Of a DNA stretch of 64,000 bases, positions 41,433 to 53,669 are shown in pieces; the stretch's first letter is position 1; each line of letters opens with the position of its first letter. This stretch comes from Glandiceps talaboti. Lineage: Eukaryota; Hemichordata; Enteropneusta; Spengelidae. The notes under the pieces are model-generated. The model was not told the DNA's origin. It saw only the letters and a program-made list of their open reading frames with translations, and did no database searches. The position numbers and the translations under genes are program-made. The stretch covers positions 19,073,098 through 19,137,097 of the forward strand of contig NC_135560.1 in the NCBI RefSeq assembly GCF_964340395.1. Direction: 5' to 3'.

Positions 41433-43590
41433 CTGATGACACCGTTTTTTAAAAGGTCGTGTTCATAACAGTTACAACTTTGCGTGACAATGAGAAATCA
41501 CAGAATCAAAGTGGATCTAACTAGAAATGACCATCATAAACGAAACACCTGGTTGATTATACAATGGGTACACTTTATGATATCTTCATAGACTGTCACT
41601 GCTATAGACAACTTGGGAGACTGTAATAAGAACCAATACAGCTCTAGAGTATTGAATCTCTGAGGTCACCTCGAATTTGATATGCAAGTATCTCCAAACT
41701 AAAGTCGTTTATCAAAATTGGTCTTGAATGCGTGATACACTGTAAAACAAGTCAGCAATCGAAGATAAAAGGCCCATTACGTTAAATGGATAGTAAATAA
41801 GCAAGTAGTCTAAATCTGGAAATAACTGGTGGAAATGTCTTGAGCCATCTCAGTTCATCATTCTCAATGAATTCCTGTGACGCTGAATCATTGAAGATAC
41901 ATACTTGACGCATGATTAAACTGTTTCTATCAATATGACCTTCGTAGATAACTTCTGTAACAAACACAGTCCTGGTTCTACGCCAAGCATTTGCGAATTT
42001 AAAATAGTTTTGTTTTAATGGTGAGAAATAAAAGACACTATTACAAATGGAGGCGATGTAGCAATGCAATTAATAACCAGCTACAAACTAAACGCCTCTC
42101 GTTACTGGTAAGGTTTAAATAATATTGTGTATAATTCGATACACAGTAATCTTGAAGTGACCATTTGAATCCAACTTACTCTACAATTTACACTCGTGAG
42201 TGGTCACATATTGTAGACCCAAATACCATTCCTAGAATAATTAATAATTTAGATGAAAATCACCACAGGTATACATGAAATTGAAAATCGTCAAATTATG
42301 GCAATTAGCCTAATTAGTATGCACAAATATCGACTCAAGATTATTAACATTGTTTGGGGAAAATGCGTGCCTGTTTGATAAATTTCACTTTACTGACACA
42401 CACCACAGCATACATGTGATCACTTTATTGACACCCACCTCAGCATACACGCGATCACTTACAAAATGTTACATTCTTATTTGCCTCATTAGCAAATTTT
42501 CAGACAGTGGTGCATATTTCATGACACAAAGAGCAGGCCTATAGCAAGTTTCGTTTAAAATTCACATGATATACATGGGTAATTCAGTGGTCTCATTAGT
42601 ATGCAAAAAAGGACAAATATAGTAAGATGTCGTTTATGAAAATAGAATGCATCTAGTTAGGTTCATTTTATTAACACATCTATGAAGATACACAATAAAG
42701 TCATTAACTTGCTAATTAGTTTACTTCGTCTGCACCATTTTCACTTCAAAGTATCTATTTAACACATGACACAAATAGTAGGTTCCTTAGCTACATTCCA
42801 GAGATATACTGCATTGTCAAGAATAGAAAAAATTAATTATTAAATTAGTATTTAAGAATTTCAACCATGTGTGTCATGTGTTCTTTGACAGAAATAACAT
42901 GCATGTAGGAAGTTTTAGGTTTGTCAGACAAAATGTTTTAGACATATACGGCAGTATGGTCAAATTTTGTCCAAAAATCTTTTTCAATTTTCTGCTTTTG
43001 TTTGAATATATTTTCTACAAACTTATGAAATGAGTGTAATATTCTATATCATTTTCAGAATCAAAGTGCTAACTTTGTAAACTGAATATTTCCTTATACT
43101 GTGTCATTTCCAAAATGTTCTACTTTATGTCTGTTGTCATATTGCTTAGGTGACATTGGGTCTGCTGTGTATAGGCAATGAAGAGAGGTAATGGTGTGAC
43201 CATGTCTGTCTGTGTGTCTGTCTGTGTGTTGTGTACATCTGTCTGTATGTTCAATATCTCAAAAAACACTGGGTTGATCACAATGAAATTTAGTACACAC
43301 ATTTGTTACAGTTACCACAAGAACAGTTTGCATTTTGGTCAAAGACATACATATTAATGCGCCTTACTAGACAACATGCAAAATGGTATAAAGGTAGTAT
43401 AAAAATAACTCCTCTTATTCTAAATCTTTCAAACTAACACTGTAATATATCACCAGTGTCAATCTTCCTGTATAACCAATCTGCCAATCTTTTCAAACTT
43501 ATGTAGAACATCACATCTATAAATATACAGCTCATCTCTGATATGTTATTGAGATATATAATCTGCTGCCAAAGCACAACTCCACCAAAG
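41433..43590. other. No gene called
   Basis: A minus ORF of 95 codons at 41,782-42,069 (containing RTVFVTEVIYEGHIDRNSL) looks peptide-like but matches no family known to me, and its splice sites are unclear. The rest is AT-rich. Confidence 0.3.
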
Positions 43591-43627
<37 letters not shown>

Positions 43628-43682
43628 GTCCCTGTGTGCGTGTGTGCACGCACGCACACGCACACGCACACACACACACATT
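43591..43682. repeat. (CA)n microsatellite
   Basis: CA tracts with GCAC interruptions. Confidence 0.9.
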
Positions 43683-46077
43683 TCTCAATGCCTAAAGCAC
43701 TAGTGAACCTCAGTTCAGTTGTACTAAAATGAGACCAGGCTATTTTGCATAAACATTTAATGACAAAACAATATAAATACTACAGTACACAAATTTTAAC
43801 TTACTGATTTCTGGTTTAAATGAATTTACAGAAATTTACAAAATTTTATCATGTACAATTGTCTTCAATAGCCTTGCATTTGTTTGTGTATAAAATTACG
43901 TAAAACTAGGCTTACAATACAATATGGTTCATTTGTCATATATACATACAGATGTAGCTTAAAATGGGCCAAAAATTCGCATTATTGTAATTTATGTTAA
44001 TTTTTGTATAAATTTGGTCACTTACAGTTTACACAAAATATATATGGCAACTTTTAAACATACTAGGTCCTCTGATTGTAGCAGAGGCCTAGGTTGTGTA
44101 TGGGAGTGTGGGTAGATCAATGGGTGGGTGGGTGGATGTGCATGTGTGGTAGTATGTGGACCCCGGTAGGTGGTGTGGGTGGGTAGGTCGACATATCAAG
44201 TCAATTTGTTCAGATCTTTTGACCACAAGACTTGCATCTGATTATCATTGTCAATGTTTGAGTACTTTTCATGACAAGTTGTATTAAACTGAGGGTCAAC
44301 CTACTAGAATATAACCCCCCCCCCCCACACACACACACACACCATCTTTTTTTGCATACACACAAACTTACTTTTATCAATCTTGTTATGTTATTGTGTA
44401 TGTATGCACATATCTTTTGCTGCTGCACCTCATTTTAACTATATCCTATGGCTATATCTCGGATTCAAAGCTTGTAAAGAGAAATTTTGTTGAAAATTTG
44501 ATATCGGAGGCAGTAATAATATTAAAACAGATGTATTAAAATATACTACTGGCTGTAACAATCAAAACAAAGATGGTAGAATATTAAAAAAAAATTCATT
44601 TATAAACATAAATGATAAAGTATAGCTAGTCTGTTCATGTTTACAAATGAAATACGCTGACGTAAATGCACTCTTTAGTCACACATATTCCATCAAGTGT
44701 TCAGCTGCCAAATGATAATTCTATTTGACAAGATTTCCAGCTGTCTATGATTACACCACTCCTTATGTTAACAATTTCTGACTGTGGATTGTCATGATCT
44801 GGTAGTTCCCTATACATTTGTACAGAGAATACAAAATTGGTCTTTGTGAGCAGGTAAATATTATACTCGTAGGTGTAATTCGTTTCCTTGGTGATTGTTA
44901 CAAATGTAGGTTAGTATGACATCAAAGTAAATGACAGAATTATTGAATATTAATATATTTCATGATTTGATGGGTAAGAGTTTTCTGCATAAGTGTCTAG
45001 GTTGGGTGTATAATGGTTATTTTTGCATGTGGTACAAATACTTCTTTTTAGGGTGGAGGGATAATTTTCAGAGTATTTGTGTTCTAATACCGAAGAATCA
45101 CTTGTTATATATAGGTAGGTATTCCCTCTTAAAGGTGCAAATGTGATTGATTATACCATGTAAAAGCCAAGTTGAACAGAAAAATATGGAATATATACTC
45201 TGGTCATTCTACATCACAATAATATGTGTCTACGTCACGACAATGCACTGGTTCTGCTGTGTTCAAAATGAGTCAAAACGTTCAAAATTACCATTACTTT
45301 CCCTGATTTTCATATTTTACTCGACAGAACAAAGGTAAATATTGGGGAATAATATCTAATTACTACGTTGCCTGTGTGTAGGAGGAGCATATAGGGTACA
45401 GTTTGGTTGCCTGTATGTGGGGGAGGATGTATAGACTAATCTTTATTGATTCAATACTACATTTTCTTGAGAATACAGACCTGTTAATATTTTATTTGTA
45501 AATGGATAATGCTTTTTGCAATTTAGCTAATCTTGGCTTTTATGAAATTGCCTTGATGTGATGCATTGATATAAAGCCAAGATTATGTAATTGAACAAAA
45601 GGAGAATATGTCCCTGAGGGCATCATTACATCTTTTTCATTTCTCAATTTACTATCCATGGTCAATTGGTTTGGTTTGAAGGATTGTCTTATACAAACAG
45701 AGACCAATTATCATGATTGGGATAAAGGATTATTCCTCAATTTTGTCACTTAACGTCCTGAGACTCATTGTCCAAATATTAAGATGGTATCTACTGATCT
45801 ATCTTATTGGCCTGTGTAGTCATTAGATTATCTATATACAAAAGCATCTCTATGGCAACATGTCTCTGGACACCTCATCCATATTATCTGTTAGATACTT
45901 AGTTCAAACTTGATAATTTGTAGACTCCCATTGAGATTCGCACTCAGTAGTTTTCTCTATTGATTCAATCAAATTTCTTATAAGGGCTAAATACTCAAAT
46001 CAAATATGCAAATGAAGGCATATTTACTACAAGGGAAATCTAACTTGAGATGGACTCAAACTAAAACTATGTTGCAA
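43683..46077. other. Gene-free stretch downstream of VPS33B
   Basis: No gene supported. Poly-C followed by CA lies at 44,318-44,341. A lone degenerate copy of the VPS33B 3' minisatellite unit is at about 45,800-45,832 (ATCTTATTGGCCTGTGTAGT...). TTTATT motifs near 45,442 and 45,491 could be poly(A) signals on the minus strand, but this is not testable here. Confidence 0.4.
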
Positions 46078-46385
46078 TGTTCAATTGATCGATCAATCAA
46101 TCAATCAATTAATCAATTAATCAATCAATCAATCAAGTCATTTATAAAGTTCAGAGGTGCTGTACAGTTACATGTTGAAAGCCAGGCTACTCAAAATATA
46201 TGTTTTCAGGTCCTTCCTAAAGGCATACGATGTGGGCCTTTGATGTCTCTCCAGTGGCAAAGTGTTCCAGAGATGCACGCAAAAAGGTGCACCTACCAAC
46301 TGAAATGAGTCTATACTTGGGTCCATGCAGAAGACATTTGTCTGAGGAATGAAGTCTGCTGGGTTTCAACTTTGCCTGAATAATG
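46078..46385 (-). mobile_element. 3' end of a CR1/L2-like LINE, 5'-truncated
   Basis: The minus strand encodes the familiar C-terminal motif of CR1/L2/RTE-type LINE ORF2: LWNTLPLERHQRPTSYAFRK followed by DLKTYIL. The proper reading begins near 46,360 (QTNVFCMDPSIDSF). The element ends in a (TTGA)n microsatellite tail (46,081-46,133), as is usual for this group. Only the last ~75 codons are present, so it is dead. Confidence 0.75.
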
Positions 46386-46986
46386 TCTGATAAGTACAAT
46401 GATATTGATATAAGTTATCAATGTTATGTCATTATATTCTGAGTATTAAAGGTGGCATCTCTGATGAAAACTGGAGTGACTGCACATTCAACTTCATTCA
46501 TGATTCACATGATTTTGATGACAAGGTGATTATACGTACAGGCATCGCTATCACCCACTTACCACATGCAACAAGAGTAGTTTTAGTTTGTGTCTATGTT
46601 AGTTTACTGATAGCTTGCTTTCCATAGTCGTATTAATACAGAGATGAAATTTGACAACAGAGATTGCAGTTGTGAAGATGTCTGTTTTGACGAAGTTGGA
46701 TCGATCACACAACAGAACCAACAAACACAAAAACATTTGGAAATAGCTGAATGACTACCAAACAACATGCCAAAAATATATCCTTGAATGTTTAGAAATG
46801 ATATTATATGCGACAATTTCAACCTTTCTCATGTACCCAGTAGAATGAATCAACCACCAGAAATAGTCACAAGATTTCACCAAACATGATCCAGCATTAT
46901 CATTCTTATATGTTAGCAATATCAAAGAAGAAGTATGGATGGGGAGGTGGCTGGAGGGGGGGTCCTTCCTGGCCTCACAGTATCTG
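46386..46986. other. Gene-free stretch between the LINE relic and the VPS33B 3' minisatellite
   Basis: Probably 3' UTR or flank of VPS33B. No gene seen. Confidence 0.4.
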
Positions 46987-47563
46987 TAGTATTTGACTAC
47001 ATAATCTTATTGGCCTGTGGAGTGATTTGGTTATCCATCTGTAGAGTTTGACTGTGTTTTCTTATTGGCCTGTGTAGTTGTTGGATTATCCTGCTTGAGA
47101 GTTTGACTACATAATCTTATTGGCCTGTGGAGTGGTTGGGTTATCCATCTGTAGAGTTTGACTGTGTAATCTTATTGGCCTGTGTAGTTGTTGGATTATC
47201 CAGCTTTGAGACTACGTAATCTTATTGGCCTGTGTAGTTGTTGGATTATCCAGCTTTGAGACTACGTAATCTTATTGGCCTGTGTAGTTGTTGGATTATC
47301 CAGCTTTGAGACTACGTAATCTTATTGGCCTCTGTAGTTGTTGGATTATCCAGCATGAGAGTTTGACTACGTAATCTTATTGGCCTGTGTAGTTGTTGGA
47401 TTATCCAGCTTTGAGACTACGTAATCTTATTGGCCTGTGTAGTTGTTGGATTATCCAGCTTTAAGACTACGTAATCTTATTGGCCTGTGTAGTTGTTGGA
47501 TTATCCAGCTTTGAGACTACGTAATCTTATTGGCCTCTGTAGTTGTTGGATTATCCAGCTTGA
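46987..47563. repeat. 50-bp minisatellite overlapping the VPS33B stop codon, about 11 units
   Basis: On the plus strand the core is CTTATTGGCCTGTGTAGTTG + TTGGATTATCCAGCTTTGAG + ACTACGTAAT. Units occur with CTTATTGGCC starting at about 47,003, 47,061, 47,113, 47,171, 47,221, 47,271, 47,321, 47,373, 47,423, 47,473 and 47,523. The last of these is the coding end of VPS33B, encoding [13 protein letters not shown] then TAG. The other ten lie after the stop. Longer units with TCTGTAGAGTTTG or ATGAGAGTTTG inserts occur among them. Confidence 0.93.
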
Positions 47564-47647
47564 TCATGTTGTCAAATTTATCAACAATTGATTCAATCAA
47601 ACCATTACCATTGATAATTGCAGTTGTAGCAATTACAAACCGATAAC
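47517..47647 (-). CDS. VPS33B: VPS33B last coding exon (m)
   Basis: 131 nt after TTTTCATCAG. It encodes [18 protein letters not shown], then [11 protein letters not shown], then [13 protein letters not shown] and TAG. The last 13 codons and the stop are one unit of the downstream 50-bp minisatellite. Confidence 0.9.
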
Positions 47648-50600
47648 CTGATGAAAAATGAAAACATTACTGTAACTATTTATATCAGATGCACACTTAC
47701 CGTAACTACCTGTACCAGATGTACACTGAATACTTTCTGTCAGGAAACATAGATTCAGTAATTTAACACACAAGAATCTTGGCCAAACACTAATCAGCTC
47801 TACCTTTGACCCTAAATATGTTTGAACAAAATTTGACCATTTTGGAGAAAATAATTACAGAGACAGATGGATGGACAGACAGACAGACAGAGGGACAGAC
47901 ATACATACATACATACATACATACATACATACATACATACATACATTTTGTACATACATACATACATACATACATACATACATACATACATACATACAGA
48001 CAGACAGACAGACAGACAGAGAGACAGGCAGACAGATAGACAGACAGACACAAACAAACACAATTCAGACATTATTGTAACATAACCTTTCCTTGTCGAA
48101 GGTAAAAATAAGATCTGATAATTGCTTAAGTGCCAGTTTGCTTTTGTCTGTTCTCTCACTTCCTGCATAGCTATCATCCATTAACCCACAAGGCATTCAA
48201 TCCTTGTCTAATTCAATAATTGTAATTGGTAATGTTGACTATATATAGACCAGATATCTCCAACGAAGACTGAACATCCTGTTTTCCTCTTATTTTATAA
48301 CTAAAATACCAATGACCTGTTTTCAATGACCAGACACATAATGTAATTATTTTTTTATTATAAAAGTTCTAGATTAAATGACCTCATTTCATAAAGGGAT
48401 ATGGTCTGGAATTATTTTTCTTCATTTTTGTTTTATGATAAAAAGATGCTTATCTTGTACTACTTATTGAAAAATGCCTATGTAACAGTGTCGCTGGCGG
48501 AACTACTGCAGTTACATATGTAATGTTTTGTCACACATCTTTTTACTCATATAGTGCTTGACCCTGACTCAATTGGTATGAGGAACTGCATAAATGTCAA
48601 TTTCAATCATACCATTATCACATTTTCTACCCACAGAAGTTCCAGCTGTTTATTTCCTGTACACAAATAGTTGACTGATTTCATTAGTTATAAAACACAG
48701 TGAACTTGTGAAATGCAGGTCACAGCTGTACAGAGTTGCTTCATAATATGCAACATCATTTGCTCAGCACAGAGGTCAACCCAAACTTTGCCAAGTAGAA
48801 ACAATGTCAGAAAATGTATTTTGATTTAGTTTGGTTCAGGGATTATATCTTCAGTATATCCATATTAGATTAGTTTCACTTGCACACAATTACAGAAAAC
48901 GTGTTTAGTTCCAGCACAAAATAGACAAACTCAGTAATTGAATTGTGTAATCCATGGAAATCTTTCAGAGAAGCATTGGATATCTCACCCCTTGAAATAC
49001 TAACCTTTGATACGTCCAAGTAACCGGAGAGCTGCGATTTCAGCAAATGTACATCCACCAAGAAAATACACAAGAACTGTTTTTAATGAAGCAGGTTGTG
49101 GGACAGATGAACTTGAGCCACCTTTGCCTGGAAAGGAAAATTAATATACATAATATCATACAATTATTATGGAATCAATGCAGTTATTTGACAAGACTAT
49201 GTCATTGAATTGTATACAGCTGACGAAGGTCAATTATCTATGCTGAGAACTAATGTCAAACATGGAATCAAAGTTATATGGTTACCATGGTGTTATCAGG
49301 ATTACATTACATAAAAGAACAGAAAAATATATCTTTACAGCCACTCCAACGATTCTGTTGACATTTACTAATCATACATGTTGTGATTTAGAAGAGATAT
49401 CTATTTGACTCTGAACAAGGACAGTAAGAAATTATAAATGATCTGCTGTTTTTAATAAATGAGCTGTATGATAAACTACTACAGGTGAAAACAAGCTACT
49501 CTAAGCAATATAGGCTGTTGACAATTGCTTGAGCTTTTTCTCTCTTCTTTTTAAAACAATGTTGAGAAAAGTTTTCTATATTTTTCTGGAGTTTATAGCT
49601 GAAGGTGAAGGTGCAATTTTAGTCGCACAGCAACGGCAGAATCATGACATCTTACTTGCACAAAAAATCTCTTGACAGGGTGGGGGTTCAACTTTAGGGT
49701 TGCAGAGAGATTGACAGGGTGGGGGTTCAACTTTAGGGTTACAGAGAGATTGACAGGGTGGGGGTTCAACTTTAGAGTTACAGAGAGATTGACAGGGTGG
49801 GGGTTCAACTTTAGGGTTGCAGAGAGATTGACAGGGTGGGGTTCAACTTTAGGGTTGCAGAGAGATTGACAGGGTGGGGTTCAACTTTAGGGTTGCAGAG
49901 AGATTGACAGGGTGGGGGTTCAAAATTAGGGTTGCAGAGAGATTGACAGGGTGGGGTTCAACTTTAGGGTTGCAGAGAGATTGACAGGGTGGGGTTCAAC
50001 TTTAGGGTTGCAGAGAGATTGACAGGGTGGGGTTCAACTTTAGGGTTACAGAGAGATTGACAGGGTGGGGTTCAACTTTAGGGTTGCAGAGAGATTGACA
50101 GGGTGGGGGTTCAAAATTAGGGTTGCAGAGAGATTGACAGGGTGGGGTTCAACTTTAGGGTTGCAGAAAGATTGACAGGGTGGGGTTCAACTTTAGGGTT
50201 GCAGAGAGATTGACAGGGTGGGGTCATAGACTTGATTTTATACCTTTCATTGATTTTGCTTTGATCTGTGCAAAGTTAGATCCTGGTAAAACTTTGGTGA
50301 CATCTTCTAAACCTAGCCAACCACTTCTAAATAACACCTAAAAGAGGAAATATAACGCAAAAATGGCACTCAAAGACAACAAAGTTATAAGGATGAAAAA
50401 TATATATTTATTGTGGTTAAAATTAAACTGAACCTTTGATGTTACAAACACTTCATGCTGGCACTTTGAGTTTGATGTTTTGAGATCAGAATAATATCAT
50501 TTAACATGCTACTTTATGGATAATAAAAACAATATATGCAAAACTGAATACTTGTTTTCTACAGTAATTCTGAACTCAATCAATAACAGCTGATGAAGGC

Positions 50601-53600
50601 TGGATGATTTTACATAAATATACGAGGTAAAAATCAATGGTCTGTGTTCAGAGCTACACATATTTCAGGAAAAATTGTAAAAATTCCAACAAAGAGATTA
50701 CTAAAAGATGCTAACTACACAAGTACTAATTATCATAATTACAACAATAAATGCTAATTTGAGGATATTGAAACTATGGAGAATAGTAACAAATTATCCA
50801 AATGAGATACCTACCTCTTCTACTAGTCTACATGACAATGGTATATATGCACCACTGAATACATAACCCATGTCTTTAGGATCTCTTACATCATAGTCAT
50901 CAATTTTAGGAATCTACAGAGACACAGAACATAGAAGTCACAGGATATATCTCATAGAAAAAACAGAGATATTACAGCAATTATGTTTTAATTACATATT
51001 AAGTCAGGTTTTAGAACATATTTAATCAAGTATCCTGCATCTAGCATCGAAGATACCTGTTGAAAGGTGTTTTATACAAAATGGCAAAAATAATTTCAAT
51101 GTAATTTTATCAGAAAATTGATTGATTGATACAGACAGGAACAAAACTTGAAGGTTGTGGATATATACAACTTAATAGTAATCAGTCAAAGAGGCAGAGC
51201 AATATTGTTGCATGTCAACTGAGTATAACTTACCAATGCAAGTTTTTTACTGACAATTTTAAAGTTGCTTTTCTTCTGCAGTGATGCCATTTTGTCTACG
51301 ATAGTACTGGATTCAGCCGCACTTTGTTGTTCTGTGTACAATCCAAGTTTTTTTAATTTGTGGAAATTAATCAAGTGCTCATACCCATGACTTTGCAGAA
51401 ATAAAGTCTTGAAGAATTTGTAATCTTTTGGTGGAAGGCCTGCAATCAAAAAATCATAAAACAACAAAATAATCAACTGTCTGTTGTAATTTTCACAAAT
51501 CCAACTGAAAAGACTTATGTTGAAGACACTGGACAAACATTATGAATTATAAGGAATTCAACTGTGACAAAAAAAAATTTTTTTAAATTTTTTTTTTTTA
51601 ATTTTTATTCATTTATTCACAAACCATCAAACAGGCATTTGCCCAATAGCAGGATCAATATTCATTGTTCACGCAGGAGGAAATCTGAATGTCTTGGGAA
51701 AACCGATGTTGTTCAGTAGAGTGTCAAACTGAAGACATGCTCCTTATACTTTACAGCTTGGCAAATTTAGTCAAACCCTGACCAGGGCTTAAAACCTGAC
51801 TACGGCAAGTGGCTTAACCACTTGGCCACCAACTACCGATACACATCCTCTAAAACTTTTGAAAGGTAGGATGGTATACAGTATAGTAAGAAAGCGTACA
51901 CAGAAAATGTAAACACCTTGTTTTCCTTTCTTGTATGGGGTTTCCTTAGAAGGACAATGCCTATATATTCATGTAATATCCTGTTGTTATTACCATAGTG
52001 ACTGTACCATACCCACTATTTCATCGCCATGACTTTGTTTCAGATATATTATGTTTTCACTGATGGACATCATGGCTAGCAAGTACCACATGCAAAATAT
52101 ACCACCACTGACATTGTAGGCTACTAGCACAACTGGTACAGCATGGGCAACGATTGATGATGCAATTTTTTCAGAGTGTTTGCTTGGTAGGACATCATTC
52201 TCTCTTGGAAAGTTGATTCATACACATAACTGTTGTTATCTCTGCTTGGTTGTTGCTATGGGTGTGCCCATGGTTGCTATGTATATTTGCATTCATATTT
52301 GATTTTATGGTTCAGCTGTGTCATTAAATATTGATTGTGAATTCAGGAAGTATCAAATTTCGTATTATTCTGAGAATTTTTAAGTTTTCATTAAAATCTT
52401 CTGAACTTATGTGTGCAGTGTAGGCAAAAGCCTTACGGCAAAACAGAATAAATGTATCATTTAGGTACAAAATCATCTTTTCCATCCTAATGATAGACAG
52501 GTATACAATTTGAAGGATTTGATTTGAAATGGTTTCTCCATCATAAAGGTGCAACATTCTGAACAAATTCTATCAAAATGCTTTTACTGTTACAAATTGT
52601 ATAGATGTATGGTTTCTCTATCTGTCTGTCTCAGGATATACAATTTCTACCAATTTGTATCAATATGGCTTCCCTGTCAAACATATTCAATATGTCCAAA
52701 AACACAACTGCGATATGAAACATTACTCTTCAGCTTCCTAGAAGCTCATCTTACAGGGTATCTTTTTGATATTTTTTTTGTGACATAAATAATAATGAAA
52801 GAATTGGCTTCAGGGCATGCAGTGTATACCGAAGACATTCACTGAAATCACTAGTAAAGGTAACAAAGACTGTACTGTCTGTCTTAAAGTTTATCATTCG
52901 ACTTCTTTTACTAAATTAATCAGTTTTACTAATTTATGGCATCTTGGGTTACAACATAGTCTGAGAATAAATGCATATCCAATATACCTACTGTTCCTGG
53001 TTAACAGATTCATTGAAAAGGTCAGACGTTTTACATTTCAATCAGAAGACAGGCATCAAAAAACTTAGAAAATTTTGAAAATTGGCAACGTTGAAACTAT
53101 GTTGTTCAAAATATGGGTCAAACATCATATGTGAACTCCAAGAAGGTGTCAAACCTCTCATGCTTACAAAATCAAGAGTCAAATATCTACATGAATTGAA
53201 AAAGGGGACAAAACCATGGTACATTATGTACTAACTTTGTGACTAAAAGTCAGAAATGAATACATAAATAAATCAAAATCACAACTTTGCCAGTCTACGT
53301 TGAGTTTTTTCATTCAAAGTAAGATACAGCCCCCAACACTAATGTGGTTTATCAGTGTCTGAAAGGGGTCCTACAATTAGCTGGCAACTCCGGTGAGTTT
53401 ATAATATGAAATGTCTACTCACAACACATATTGATACTAACTGACCCTCATGATAGGAGAGTTGATGTGGACATCAACTTCACACAGTACAAAACATTGT
53501 AACATGAGACAAGGTCATGATCTCACTAGACAGCATTTCTGATAATATGGGTGTTGACATTTAAGTGGTGTTACAATGAAAACACCAACTTTCAAATTTA

Positions 53601-53622
53601 TTTAGCAAATGGGCAGACAGAA

Positions 53623-53669
<47 letters not shown>

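Noticed and set aside
41782-42069. 95-codon minus ORF as an exon of the collagen-like gene
   Set aside because: No transmembrane segment or Gly-X-Y, and unclear splice boundaries. It remains unproven.
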